This document shows positions 1 through 10,077 of a stretch of DNA of 64,000 bases, piece after piece. The translations under genes and the position numbers were made by a program. The DNA lies in NCBI RefSeq assembly GCF_958295425.1, contig NC_081144.1, positions 28,484,327 through 28,548,326 of the forward strand, written 5' to 3'. The notes beneath the pieces are model-generated. The model was given only the letters and a program-made list of their open reading frames with translations. It ran no database searches and had not been told where the DNA came from. Origin of the DNA: Solea solea. Its lineage: Eukaryota; Chordata; Actinopteri; Pleuronectiformes; Soleidae. Numbering within the stretch: the first letter of the stretch is position 1; each line of letters begins with the position of its first letter.

Positions 1-3000
1 GCTGTTTTCTGATTTTATTCATTTTTTTATTGTCCCATAACATAAACCTCACAAATAAAGTTAACATCTCATAAGATATAGTTATATACCCTCAGTGTTT
101 GATTTTGCAATGATTTCACTGTTTGAATGTGTTTTTCTATTTTTGTCTGTTTTTGTGTGCAGTAAGCTGGAATACGACTGTTTTCTGATTTTTTTTTCAT
201 TTTTCTACTGTCCCATAACATAAACCTCACAAATAAAGTTAACATCTTATAAGATATTCTTCGGTACCCTCACCGTTTGATTTTGCAATGATTTCACTGT
301 TTGGATGTGTTTTTCTATTTGTGTCTGTTTTTGTGCGCATTCAGCTGGAATACGACTGTTTTCTGATTTTTTTTCATTTTCTACTGTCCCATAACATAAA
401 CCTCACAAATAAAGTTAACATCTTATAAGATATACTAATGTACCCTCGTCGTTCCGCTCGTCTTGGGACCCCAAACGACCTATGAAATATTCACACTCCT
501 GCGACCTGTAGAAATGTAGTTCCTCCAAAACTTCCACTCTGGCCAAAGAGTCTAAGACTGTATAGAGTCTTCAGTTTTTGGACACAGGACTGTGGGCTTT
601 TTTCCCCCTGGCCAAAAAAAACTGCCAAAAACACAGTCTGTAAAATTCAAACGTAAGAAAGGTGGGAAACTGTCTTTTCTTCAATAATTCCTAAAGGCAA
701 TGAGCCCGGATGCTGATTTCTCCGTATGTGTATCAGGGACTCCTGGCTGATCCAGGGTGCTGAGTTTCAGATCTGTGCAACCTTTGGAAAGGTCAAAGGT
801 CAGCCACTGTGGTGTATTTTTTGTAATAATCCCTAAAGGCATTAAGCCAGGAGTCTGATTTTTCCGTATGTGTATCAGGGACTAAGGCTGATCCAGGGTG
901 TCGAGTTTCAGACCCGTGCAACCTTTGGAAAGGTCAAAGGTCAGCCGTTCGGGTGTGTTTTTTGTAATAATTCCTAAAGGCATTGAGCCAGGAGTCTGAT
1001 TTTTCCGTGTGTGTATCAGGGACTAAGGCTGATCTAGGGTGCCGAGTTTCAGACCTGTGCAACCTTCGGAAAGGTCAAAGGTCAGCCGTTCGGGTGTGTT
1101 TTTTGTAATAATTCCTAAAGGCATTAAGCCAGAAGTCTGATTTTTCCGTATGTGTATCTAGGGTGCCGAGTTTAAGACCCGTGCAACCTTTGGAAAGGTC
1201 AAAGGTCAGCCATTTGGGTGTGTTTTTTGTAATAATTCCTAAAGGCATTAAGCCAGGAGTCTGATTTTTCCGACAGTGTATCAGGGACTAAGGCTGATCG
1301 AGGGTATTTTAATCTTTTTTCTACTGTCCTATAATATGAAGTTAACATCTTATAAGGTATATTGATGTACCCTCAGTGTTTAAATTTATAATGATTTCAC
1401 TGTTTGGATGTGTTTTTCTATTTGTGTCTGTTTTTGTGCGCATTCAGAAGGAATACGGCTGTTTTCGCAATTTTTTTCATTTTTCTACTGTCCCATAACA
1501 TAAACCTCACAAATAAAGTTAAAATCTTATAAGATATAGTTATATACCTTCAGTGTTTGATTTTGCAATGATTTCACTGTTTGAATGTGTTTTTCTATTT
1601 TTGTTTGTTTTTGTGCGCATTCAGCTGGAATACGACTGTTTTCTAATGTTTTTTTCATTTTTCTACTGTCCCATAACATAAACCTCAGAAATAAAGTTAA
1701 CATCTTATAAGATATTGTTATATACCTTCAGTGTTTGATTTTGCAATGATTTCACTGTTTGAATGTGTTTTTCTATTTTTGTCTGTTTTTGTGCGCATTC
1801 AGCTGGAATACTACTGTTTTCTGATTTTTTTTCATTTTTCTACTGTCCCATAACATAAACCTCACAAATAAAGTTAACATCTTATAAGATATACTAATGT
1901 ACCCTCGTCGTTCCGCTCGTCTTGGGACCCCAAACGACATATGAAATATTCACACTCCTGCGACCTGTAGAAATGTAGTTCCTCCAAAACTTCCACTCTG
2001 GCCAAAGAGTCTAAGACTGTATAGAGTCTGCAGTCTTTGGACACAGGACTGTGGGCTTTTTTCCCCCTGGCCAAAAAAAACTGCCAAAAACACGGTCTGT
2101 AAAATTCAAACGTAAGAAAGGTGGGAAACTGTCTTTTCTTCAATAATTCCTAAAGGCAATGAACCCGGATGCTGATTTCTCCGTATGTGTATCAGGGACT
2201 CCTGGCTGATCCAGGTTGCCGAGTTTCAGACCCGTGCAACCTTTGGAAAGGTCAAAGGTCAGCCGCTGTGGTGTGTTTTTTGTAATAATTCCTAAAGGCA
2301 TTGAGTCAGGAGTCTGATTTTTCCGTATGTGTATCAGGGACTAAAGCTTATCCCGGTTGCCGAGTTTCAGACCTGTGCAACTTTCGGAAAAGGTCAATGG
2401 TCAGCCGTTCGGGTGTGTTTTTTGTAATAATTCTTAAGGCATTGAGTCAGGAGTCTGATTTTTCTGTATGTGTATCAGGGACTAAGGCTAATCCAGGATG
2501 CCGAGTTTCAGACCCGTGCAACCTTTGGAAAGGTCAAAGGTCAGCCGTTCGGGTGTGTTTTTTGTAATAATTCCTAAAGGCATTAAGCCAGGAGTCTGAT
2601 TTTTCCGTATGTGTATCAGGGACTAAGGCTGATCGAGGGTATTTTAATCTTTTTTCTACTGTCCTATAATATGAAGTTAACATCTTATAAGGTATATTGA
2701 TGTACCCTCAGTGTTTGAATTTATAATGATTTCACTGTGTGGATGTGTTTTTCTATTTGTCTCTGTTTTTGTGTGCATTCAGCAGGGATACGGCTGTTTT
2801 CTGATTTTATTCATTTTTTTATTGTCCCATAACATAAACCTCACAAATAAAGTTAACATCTCATAAGATATAGTTATATACCTTCAGTGTTTGATTTTGC
2901 AATGATCTCACTGTTTGAATGTGTTTTTCTATTTTTGTCTGTTTTTGTGCGCATTCAGCTGGAATACGACTGTTTTTTGATTTTTTTTCATTTTTTAACT

Positions 3001-5655
3001 GTCCCATAACATAAACCTCACAAATAAAGTTAACATCTTATAAGATATAGTTATATACCTTCAGTGTTTGATTTTGCAATGATTTCACTGTTTGAATGTG
3101 TTTTTCTATTTTTGTCTGTTTTTGTGCGCATTCAGCTGGAATACGACTGTTTTCTGATTTTTTTTCATTTTTCTACTGTCCCATAACATAAACCTCACAA
3201 ATAAAGTTAACATCTTATTAGATATACTAATGTACCCTCGTCGTTCCGCTCGTCTTGGGACCCCAAACGACATATGAAATATTCACACTCCTGCGACCTG
3301 TAGAAATGTAGTTCCTCCAAAACTTCCACTCTGGCCAAAGAGTCTAAGACTGTATAGAGTCTTCAGTTTTTGGACACAGGACTGTGGGCTTTTTTCCCCC
3401 TGGCCAAAAAAAACTGCCAAAAACACAGTCTGTAAAATTCAAATGTAAGAAAGGTGGGAAACTGTCTTTTCTTCAATAATTCCTAAAGACAATGAGCCCG
3501 GATGCTGATTTCTCCGTATGTGTATCAGGGACTCCTGGCTGATCCAGGGTGCCGAGTTTCAGACCCGTGCAACCTTTGGAAAGGTCAAAGGTCAGCCGCT
3601 GTGGTGTGTTTTTTGTAATAATTCCTAAAGGCATTGAGTCAGGAGTCTGATTTTTCCGTATGTGTATCAGGGACTAAAGCTTATCCCGGTTGCCGAGTTT
3701 CAGACCTGTGCAACTTTCGGAAAAGGTCAATGGTCAGCCGTTCGGGTGTGTTTTTTGTAATAATTCCTAAAGGCATTAAGCCAGGAGTCTGATTTTTCCG
3801 TATGTGTATCAGGGACTAAGGCTAATCCAGGGTGCCGAGTTTCAGACCTGTGCAACCTTCGGAAAGGTCAATGGTCAGCCGTTCGGGTGTGTTTTTTGTA
3901 ATAATTCCTAAAGGCATTGAGCCAGGAGTCTGATTTTTCCGTATGTGTATCAGGGACTAAGGCTAATCTAGGGTGCCGAGTTTCAGACCTGTGTAACCTT
4001 CGGAAAGGTCAAAGGTCAGCCGTTTAGGTGTGTTTTTTGTAATAATTCCTAAAGGCATTAAGCCAGGAGTCTGATTTTTCCGTATGTGTATCAGGGACTA
4101 AGGCTGATCGAGGGTATTTTAATCTTTTTTCTACTGTCCTATAATATGAAGTTAACATCTTATAAGGTATATTGATGTACCCTCAGTGTTTAAATTTATA
4201 ATGATTTCACTGTTTGGATGTGTTTTTCTATTTGTGTCTGTTTTTGTGCGCATTCAGAAGGAATACGGCTGTTTTCGCAATTTTTTTCATTTTTCTACTG
4301 TCCCATAACATAAACCTCACAAATAAAGTTAAAATCTTATAAGATATAGTTATATACCTTCAGTGTTTGATTTTGCAATGATTTCACTGTTTGAATGTGT
4401 TTTTCTATTTTTGTCTGTTTTTGTGCGCATTCAGCTGGAATACGACTGTTTTCTGATTTTTTTTCATTTTTCTACTGTCCCATAACATAAACCTCACAAA
4501 TAAAGTTAACATCTTATAAGATATACTAAGTACCCTCGTCGTTCCGCTCGTCTTGGGACCCCAAACGACATATGAAATATTCACACTCCTGCGACCTGTA
4601 GAAATGTAGTTCCTCCAAAACTTCCACTCTGGCCAAAGAGTCTAAGACTGTATAGAGTCTTCAGTTTTTGGACACAGGACTGTGGGCTTTTTTCCCCCTG
4701 GCCAAAAAAAACTGCCAAAAACACAGTCTGTAAAATTCAAACGTAAGAAAGGTGGGAAACTGTCTTTTCTTCAATAATTCCTAAAGGCAATGAGCCCGGA
4801 TGCTGATTTCTCCGTATGTGTATCAGGGACTAAAGCTTATCCCGGTTGCCGAGTTTCAGACCTGTGCAACTTTCGGAAAAGGTCAATGGTTAGCCGTTCG
4901 GGTGTGTTTTTTGTAATAATTCCTAAAGGCATTAAGCCAGGAGTCTGATTTTTCTGTATGTGTATCAGGGACTAAGGCTAATCCAGGGTGCCGAGTTTCA
5001 GACCCGTGCAACCTTTGGAAAGGTCAAAGGTCAGCCGTTCGGGTGTGTTTTTTGTAATAATTCCTAAAGGCATTAAGCCAGGAGTCTGGCCAAAGAGTCT
5101 AAGACTGTATAGAGTCTGACATGACCTGATTTTCAGTTTTGGACACAGGACTTTGGGCTTTTTTTCCCCTGGCCAAAAAAAACTGCCAAAAACACAGTCT
5201 GTAAAATTCAAACGTAAGAAAGGTGGGAAACTGTCTTTTCTTCAATAATTCCTAAAGGCAATGAGCCCGGATGCTGATTTCTCCGTATGTGTATCAGGGA
5301 CTCCTGGCTGATCCAGGGTGCTGAGTTTCAGATCTATGCAACCTTTGGAAAGGTCAAAGTTCAGCCACTGTGGTGTATTTTTTGTAATAATTCCTAAAGG
5401 CATTGAGATTTTTCCGTATGTGTATCAGGGACTAAGGCGGATCGAGGGTATTTTAATCTTTTTTCTACCGTCCTATAATATGAAGTTAACATCTTATAAG
5501 GTATATTGATGTACCCTCAGTGTTTGATTTTGCAATGATTTCACTGTTTGGATGTGTTTTTCTATTTGTCTCTGTTTTTGTGCGCATTCAGCAGGGATAC
5601 GGCTGTTTTCTGATTTTTTTCATTTTTCTACTGTCCCATAACATAAACCTCACAA
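1..5655 (+). repeat. Composite A-B-C satellite array, left block
   Basis: Three tandem building blocks alternate here. A is about 177 bp and carries the core TTTGATTTTGCAATGATTTC followed by GGATGTGTTTTTCTATT and CATAACATAAACCTCACAAA. B is about 141 bp, with CCTAAAGGCATT, TCCGTATGTGTATCAGGGAC and GGAAAGGTCAAAGGTCAGCC. C is about 250 bp, starting TACCCTCGTCGTTCCGCTCG and running through CCCCCTGGCCAAAAAA. C anchors start at 441, 1900, 3233 and 4531, giving higher-order periods of about 1459, 1333 and 1298 bp. C always enters A after AAGATATACTAA, and B always returns to A through GATCGAGGGTATTTTAATC. No gene is supported. The short reading frames on either strand are incidental to the repeats. 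Confidence 0.95.
5088..5245 (+). repeat. Nested second C block (5'-truncated) inside a composite unit
   Basis: A B monomer is cut after GCCAGGAGTCTGG and joined directly to the middle of a C block (CCAAAGAGTCTAAGACTG), which then continues normally. The same junction recurs at about 51194, 56781, 59064 and 60886, so this is an inherited subunit of the composite family and not a local accident. Confidence 0.85.
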
Positions 5656-5755
5656 AGGGTGATTTAGATTTCTCTTTTGTTTATTCACTGCATTTTGTTG
5701 ATTGATGATTGATTCATTTTTTTCACAACTGCCTAAAACCTTTGCACAGTACTGT
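5656..5755. other. Non-satellite spacer at an inversion point
   Basis: The forward A monomer stops abruptly after ACCTCACAAA at 5655. About 100 bp of AT-rich sequence unlike A, B or C follows (TTGATTGATGATTGATTC and neighbours). Satellite sequence then resumes on the opposite strand. No coding signal is visible. Confidence 0.7.
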
Positions 5756-5978
5756 GGACAGTAGAAAAAAATCCGAAAACAGCCTTATCTCGGCTGGATG
5801 CGCACACAAACAGACACCAATAGAAAAACACATCCCAACAGTGAAATCATTGCAAAATCAAACACTGAGGGTACAGAAGTATATCTTATATGATGTTAAC
5901 TTCATTAGTGAGGTTTATATTATGGGACAGTAGAAAAAAGAAAAAAATCCGAAAACAGCCTAACCTCAGCTGAATACG
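5756..5978 (-). repeat. Inverted A'-type monomers at the array edge
   Basis: Read on the minus strand, this is about 1.3 A-type monomers with the standard landmarks: GACAGTAG at both monomer ends, the TTTGATTTTGCAATGATTTC core, and CCCATAATATAAACCTCAC. Diagnostic positions (GTTGGGATGTG, CTATTGGTGTCTGTTTGTG, GAGATAAGGCTG) match the 12-25 kb A' subfamily better than the adjacent A subfamily. The copy ends near CAGCTGAATACG, where low-copy sequence begins. Confidence 0.85.
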
Positions 5979-6555
5979 TCCAGTGAAAGTTAAATCATAA
6001 ACTACTGATAAAAAATAAGGATTTTATACTTCATCAAAAAATGTTACCCTATTGTTTGTTGCAAAAAGTGAACTTTGACCCTATATTCCTCCAAAACGTA
6101 TACAGTAAAAGTACTCCATACTACTAGTATATGAAGTATAGGTGGTACTGAGTTCAGTGAAAGTGAAATCATACACATTACATGTAATCACTATAATATG
6201 ATAGGGTTAGGGTTAGTTTTGATAAATTATTTAACCTTTTTCTTTTTCAGTACATTGTGACTGATGTTGATGAGGTCGAGGTCTTCAGCGTCTGAGGCTG
6301 TGTCTTTGACAGTCAGGATGAATTGAGCCCCAAACAAAGTGAAACATTGTGTTTACCTGTAATTGCACCTGTGTAAACAAAACCAGACTTTTGTTTGGGT
6401 TCACGTAGAGGGCAAGTCTTTGAAGTCCCTCAAGATGCCTGTTTCTTTTTTTTACTCAAAGGAGTGAATGTGTGTATGAGCCTCTTTGTAGGTGTAGGTG
6501 CCTGTGTATCATGTCGATTTGAACTTGATGTGAGAACAAGAAGTGCCTGGAGTTG
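5979..6555. other. Low-copy AT-rich sequence, no gene seen
   Basis: This stretch contains no satellite monomer and no convincing coding region. It includes a two-unit telomere-like motif at 6203-6216, annotated separately. The reading frame through the CA repeat that follows is a microsatellite artefact. Confidence 0.6.
6203..6216 (+). repeat. Interstitial telomere-like motif
   Basis: The bases AGGGTTAGGGTTAG give two units of the vertebrate telomere repeat TTAGGG. The stretch is too short to imply a former chromosome end and may be coincidence in AT-rich sequence. Confidence 0.5.
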
Positions 6556-6597
6556 CACATACACACAGACACACAGACACAGACACACACACACACA
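6556..6597 (+). repeat. (CA)n-rich microsatellite
   Basis: An imperfect CA run of about 42 bp is interrupted by several CAGACA units. Translating it gives His/Thr-rich or Cys/Val-rich low-complexity frames with no meaning. Confidence 0.9.
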
Positions 6598-7022
6598 TTT
6601 ATTCCTAAACCCACATTCACACCATACTATGATATCCCTAAAATACACCCACATCATTTTAGCTTCAGATATTGATTGAATAGTGTGTTATATGATAATG
6701 AAAAATGTTGATATTCCCTGACAGTGGAAAATAACTTCACCTACACCAAATTTGAAGCAATTTGGTGTAAGATATCCTCAAAAAAAAATCCAAACGCACA
6801 AAGAATGCAGAGGATTAATCTGTTATGTTTTTATTACAAAAAATCTTGGAAGCGAATATTTCTGCCATGCATGTGTGGTGAAACAAAGGGGCAGTTTATT
6901 TCAACTACTACTGTAGCTTTAAGATAATTATCGACCATCGTCACACTCCAACGCAACGTAGTTCCCCACCACAGCAGCAGCGGATTAATATCCAACACGT
7001 GAACAGGTTAGTGTCTGCTCAG
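6598..7022. other. Low-copy AT-rich sequence, no gene seen
   Basis: No satellite, transposon terminus or recognised coding segment is visible. A short ATG-less open frame runs from about 6882 towards the exon-like patch at 7023 but has no recognisable protein similarity. Confidence 0.5.
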
Positions 7023-7141
7023 CAGGTGGATGAACATGTAATGGAGTTGCAGCATCAGTCGCTGACCAAGGAATTACTGGGGAAGTTGGTGGTAGAGGGA
7101 GGCTATTGACATGTCACAGGAAGATGCTCAAAAATGTAGAG
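7023..7141 (+). pseudogene. Exon-like patch with a frameshift, family not recognised
   Basis: A plausible acceptor (GTGTCTGCTCAG, ending at 7022) precedes about 24 codons of normal-looking composition reading QVDEHVMELQHQSLTKELLG. The frame then fails in the run GAGGGAGG near 7101. A different frame continues as EAIDMSQEDAQKCR up to a strong donor, GAG|GTAAGT, at 7142. Dropping a single G would join the two frames. That suggests a decayed exon, or a chance open frame next to a chance donor. I do not recognise the protein, and it does not resemble the Niban segment expected upstream of the 9405 exon. Confidence 0.35.
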
Positions 7142-8178
7142 GTAAGTGAAATTTTACATTATTATAATGAGCTAAACAGCAGGCCATTGCTAAAATGTGT
7201 TCGTTAATTACAGTAACTACGTCTTTTCACTACATACATACACATGCATTTAAACACACACGCATTAATCGAAATATAGTTAATACTAATATATGCACAT
7301 GTAAATGTTCCATGCTCTTTTTTTTCTTTTTCGCTTTGCTGTTTTTTTCGAAAGTTTAGTGTTTAAATGCAGTCAGTATCCTATCTCTGAGATGGTGTTG
7401 TCTGCGACGTTACACGGGAGCCAGACTTGCTGTCTGAACAGTTCCACTGTGAGAACCGATGTCCTCTCACCCGGACCCGCAGCTGCAAAGCTCCCGTTTT
7501 CGCGGAACCGCTTGCTGTGTTTCGGCTGCGTCTTCGGTTGTGAGGACTGTGGGTCACATTGCTGATCTGTTCAGAGAGCTTCGCTGGTGCTGCTGCTGCA
7601 CTGTCCTGTCTATTTAACAAGTAGGCTATACACTAAATCTATCCCTCTATTCTTAAAAATTAGGTCCACTCTGAATGTTGATACAGTGTGGGTGTTGTAA
7701 TTATTATTTTTTTTTTATGACAGTCTTTTCCATTCTTACAACGCACAGTTAACGTGACTGGATTCTGCTTCATCTGGGGAAAGAGGCTGACCCTCAGGCT
7801 TTGGACACCTACAGTATTTAGTTGATGACAAACTGTTTCCTTAACCCTCAGGCTTCATTATGATTCATTTCCACTGTGTTAGTGCATATGGCACACTTTC
7901 TTGTAAGAAGGTCTCTTGGCAAATTGGAATTCAAATGAAAACATTTTATTAATAGATCAATAGAACACTGAACATTGTTTTCACCATACACCATACACCA
8001 AGAATTGTTCATTTTATTCCACCTCATAAATTGGGGCTTGGGGGACCTCTACTGGTAGGGCTTGGAATAGGTATAAGGGTCAGGGTCAGCGAGTTGGCAG
8101 CACCCCGCTTTACCCGCAGGCTGTAGCAGAGAGCCCCCCTTACAGCAACAACTTTGGCAACAACTTATTTTAAAATAA
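7142..8178. other. Low-copy sequence with a CpG-rich patch
   Basis: The stretch is mostly AT-rich and non-coding. Bases 7405-7600 are clearly richer in G+C and CpG (CGACGTT, CCCGGACCCGCAGC, TTTTCGCGGAACCGC). That could be a remnant promoter-like island or part of a degraded transposable element. No gene start is apparent beside it, and the two overlapping frames of about 80 residues on opposite strands are not convincing. Confidence 0.4.
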
Positions 8179-8212
<34 letters not shown>

Positions 8213-8213
8213 T
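8179..8213 (+). repeat. (AT)n microsatellite
   Basis: A run of alternating A and T of about 35 bp lies directly upstream of the LINE endonuclease fragment. Confidence 0.9.
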
Positions 8214-8255
8214 ATAAAATCACGACAAACCCACACCATAACCCCCCAAACATTT

Positions 8256-8800
8256 ATGACCTTCCCCAAAGTTTCATCTTGGAATGCCCATGGCATCCAA
8301 TCAAATTCTTTTAGAGCCCAACAAATTAAATTCTTGTTGAAAACTGACTTTGACATATTATGTTGTCAAGAACTGAGACTGAACACAAGTAAAGAGTAAC
8401 GGTATCCAGCATGTGGAACAAAGGTCTAAGTGTAATTTCTATTGGCGAAAGTAAAGCTGATGGTGGGATCTTTTTTCTAAAACTGGTGATGTCACTATTA
8501 TTCGTAAAACGAATGATTTCCTAATTTAATTCCTTGTAGATTGCTCATGTTGGATTGTTTTTACCGAGGAGAAAAAATACGAACGATACACGTGTACAAC
8601 TCTCATGAGAGAACAAACATTTTTCAACTTTTTAAAAGACTTAAAGAACCCCTATTGGTCGGATACAAAATTATTTTATGTGGCGACTTTAACACTGTCA
8701 TCGATGTAAACGACAGAGTGAGCTCTAAAGTCTTGAAACTCAGCTCTGATGGTAATCGCTTGACTCAATTCAATTCTTATGTAGACTAATTGTGATCTTA
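8256..8800 (+). pseudogene. Decayed LINE ORF2 endonuclease-domain fragment
   Basis: From an ATG at 8256 the frame reads SSWNAHGIQSNS, then FDILCCQELRLN. These correspond to the N-terminal WN.(R/N)G and LQE(T/H) motifs of the APE-type endonuclease of L1/Tx1-like non-LTR retrotransposons. A stop at 8397-8399 ends this piece. The middle part is readable only across several stops and frame changes. The original frame recovers from 8541 to 8789 with IILCGDFNTVID, matching the conserved GDFN motif. In a live element this domain nicks target DNA. Here only about 180 residues are covered, no reverse transcriptase follows, and the copy is dead. It need not belong to the reverse-transcriptase fragment at 27.5-30.3 kb, which is on the other strand. 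Confidence 0.8.
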
Positions 8801-9404
8801 ACAAGTCCTGGCAAATTAAAGTAGGCACAAGCACCATGACGTCCAATCTGAAGCAGCATCCTGCAATTTGTCTTCTTATGTCATCACTTTTTTTCAAAGG
8901 ATGTATGTTACAGTATTTTAAATAAAATACACATAATGGAAATATATTGGTACAAAATCTGAAGGAATTTTTCATCATCTCCAGAAAAGAGCATATTTCG
9001 TATTTTAAATATGTATTTTTTCTAATACATGTATCAGAAATACTTCCCATCCCTGCTTAGAGACATTACGTGAAGGTTGAAAATTGTGTTGCTTTAAATA
9101 AAACCCATAACATGAGAATGTGCTTAAATTGAAGCACAATATATAATGATTATGTATAGAAAATGCACTCTGATTTTCGCAGTTGAAGCACAAGAATCTG
9201 GATCTTTACAAAACAAATGTTATCTATCCGCAATTCCTATACTCCTATTCCAAATATGTTTGTGATTTAAACAGCATTTGTCTAGTGTAACATTAGTGAT
9301 ACTTTTGCAGTAGTATATTTATTGTGAGACACAATTATACATTTTTCCCAAATCTGTCCATGCCTCATCCATCTCTTCCTCTCCCTTCTTGTCTTCCTCC
9401 TCAG
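8801..9404. other. AT-rich non-coding sequence, intron-like
   Basis: The beginning may still be highly decayed LINE sequence (LNKSWQIK-like residues near 8800). The rest carries no coding signal. It ends in a good polypyrimidine tract (CTCTTCCTCTCCCTTCTTG) and CAG at 9402-9404, upstream of the candidate Niban exon. Confidence 0.5.
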
Positions 9405-9560
9405 CACATGGAGAAGATCTCCATGCTGGCTTTCCATCCAGTTAAGATGCACAGCTGTTATGAGAAGGTGGTGAACCTGAGCCTTGAGGGTCTGCAGCAA
9501 CAGTTTGACGTGAGCAGCCCGTCAGTGTTTGTCCAAAGGGCCCAGATCCCCACGAGAGAG
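9405..9560 (+). CDS. Candidate internal exon of a Niban (FAM129) family gene, NIBAN2-like
   Basis: An open stretch of 52 codons lies between a strong acceptor (pyrimidine tract plus CTCCTCAG) and a donor (GAGAGAG|GTGAAA), in phase 0. The peptide includes MEKISMLAFHPVKMHSCYEK and LEGLQQQFDVSSPSVFVQRA. I recall these as close to vertebrate NIBAN2 (FAM129B), whose middle region has HP(L/V)KM.SCYEK followed by L.GLQQRFDVSS.SVF.QRAQI. Niban proteins are cytoplasmic or membrane-associated PH-domain proteins linked to stress and survival signalling; this exon lies well after the PH domain. Two residues near the end read PT where the family usually has hydrophobic-Met before RE, which two T-to-C changes would explain. 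No upstream Niban exon is seen in 7142-9404, so this is at best part of a gene fragment. Confidence 0.72.
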
Positions 9561-9984
9561 GTGAAACCTCAACTACTGACTAACCAGTCTGATATAGGTT
9601 ATTGGTTAACTGGTTAACACAATGGGAAGTTTCTATGAGAGCTAATCATTTTATTGACACTCATTATATTGCTTGATAATTTTCCTACACTGTAGCTCCT
9701 GTTTGACTAGAGTTTGTCAAATAGTTGAATGATGAGGTTCTGACTGTGGCATTGATCAAGGACACAGTAGAACTAAAGGCGAACATCTTTTGGCGGTTTG
9801 ATAACTCAGTGGACAGTTAAACAGTTAAACATGCCACAATACAGACTGTGGACCTGGGTCCACATGTGATAAATAACATTATCACATTATTTCATGGGAT
9901 ATTCCTATATGAGTCAGTTTGTCTGGTGTTACATGCATGTATGTCACAAAGTTAGGTACAAAACTACAAATTGTGTTTTACTAG
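9561..9984 (+). other. Probable intron between the two Niban-like exons
   Basis: This is 424 bp of AT-rich non-coding sequence beginning GTGAAA and ending TTTTACTAG. The 3' end is odd: TTGTGTTTTACT just before the AG resembles coding sequence for the few residues a Niban protein should have before FEQ. The start of the next exon may therefore be degraded. Confidence 0.5.
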
Positions 9985-10077
9985 ATGTTTGAGCAGATCC
10001 TTCATCAGAGTCTCGAGTCTCAGGGTACAGAGGAGCTGTGTAAGATCATCCAGCACTGCCAGGACAGAGTCATTAAG
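9985..10077 (+). CDS. Candidate second Niban-family exon, 5' end possibly damaged
   Basis: There are 31 open codons between AG at 9983-9984 and a donor, ATTAAG|GTAATA. The peptide is MFEQILHQSLESQG followed by TEELCKIIQHCQDRVIK. In Niban2 the segment after QRAQI..RE is about eight residues (QMDNAVYT-like), then FE.LLHQ.L, then EELCK.IQ...(D/E)RVLK. The match resumes at FEQ, in the right order and on the same strand as the 9405 exon. The eight connecting residues are missing or scrambled, and the Met here replaces them. The following family segment (YDYDSS..RK) is not found downstream. This is probably a relic or partial duplicate of a NIBAN2-like gene. Confidence 0.65.

Noticed and set aside
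6395..6679. Histidine-rich 94-residue protein
   Set aside because: The His/Thr repeats are a translated (CA)n microsatellite.
7305..7620. Overlapping frames of about 80 residues on both strands as a gene
   Set aside because: They arise from a GC-rich patch poor in stops; neither shows a known domain, a splice context or convincing codon use.
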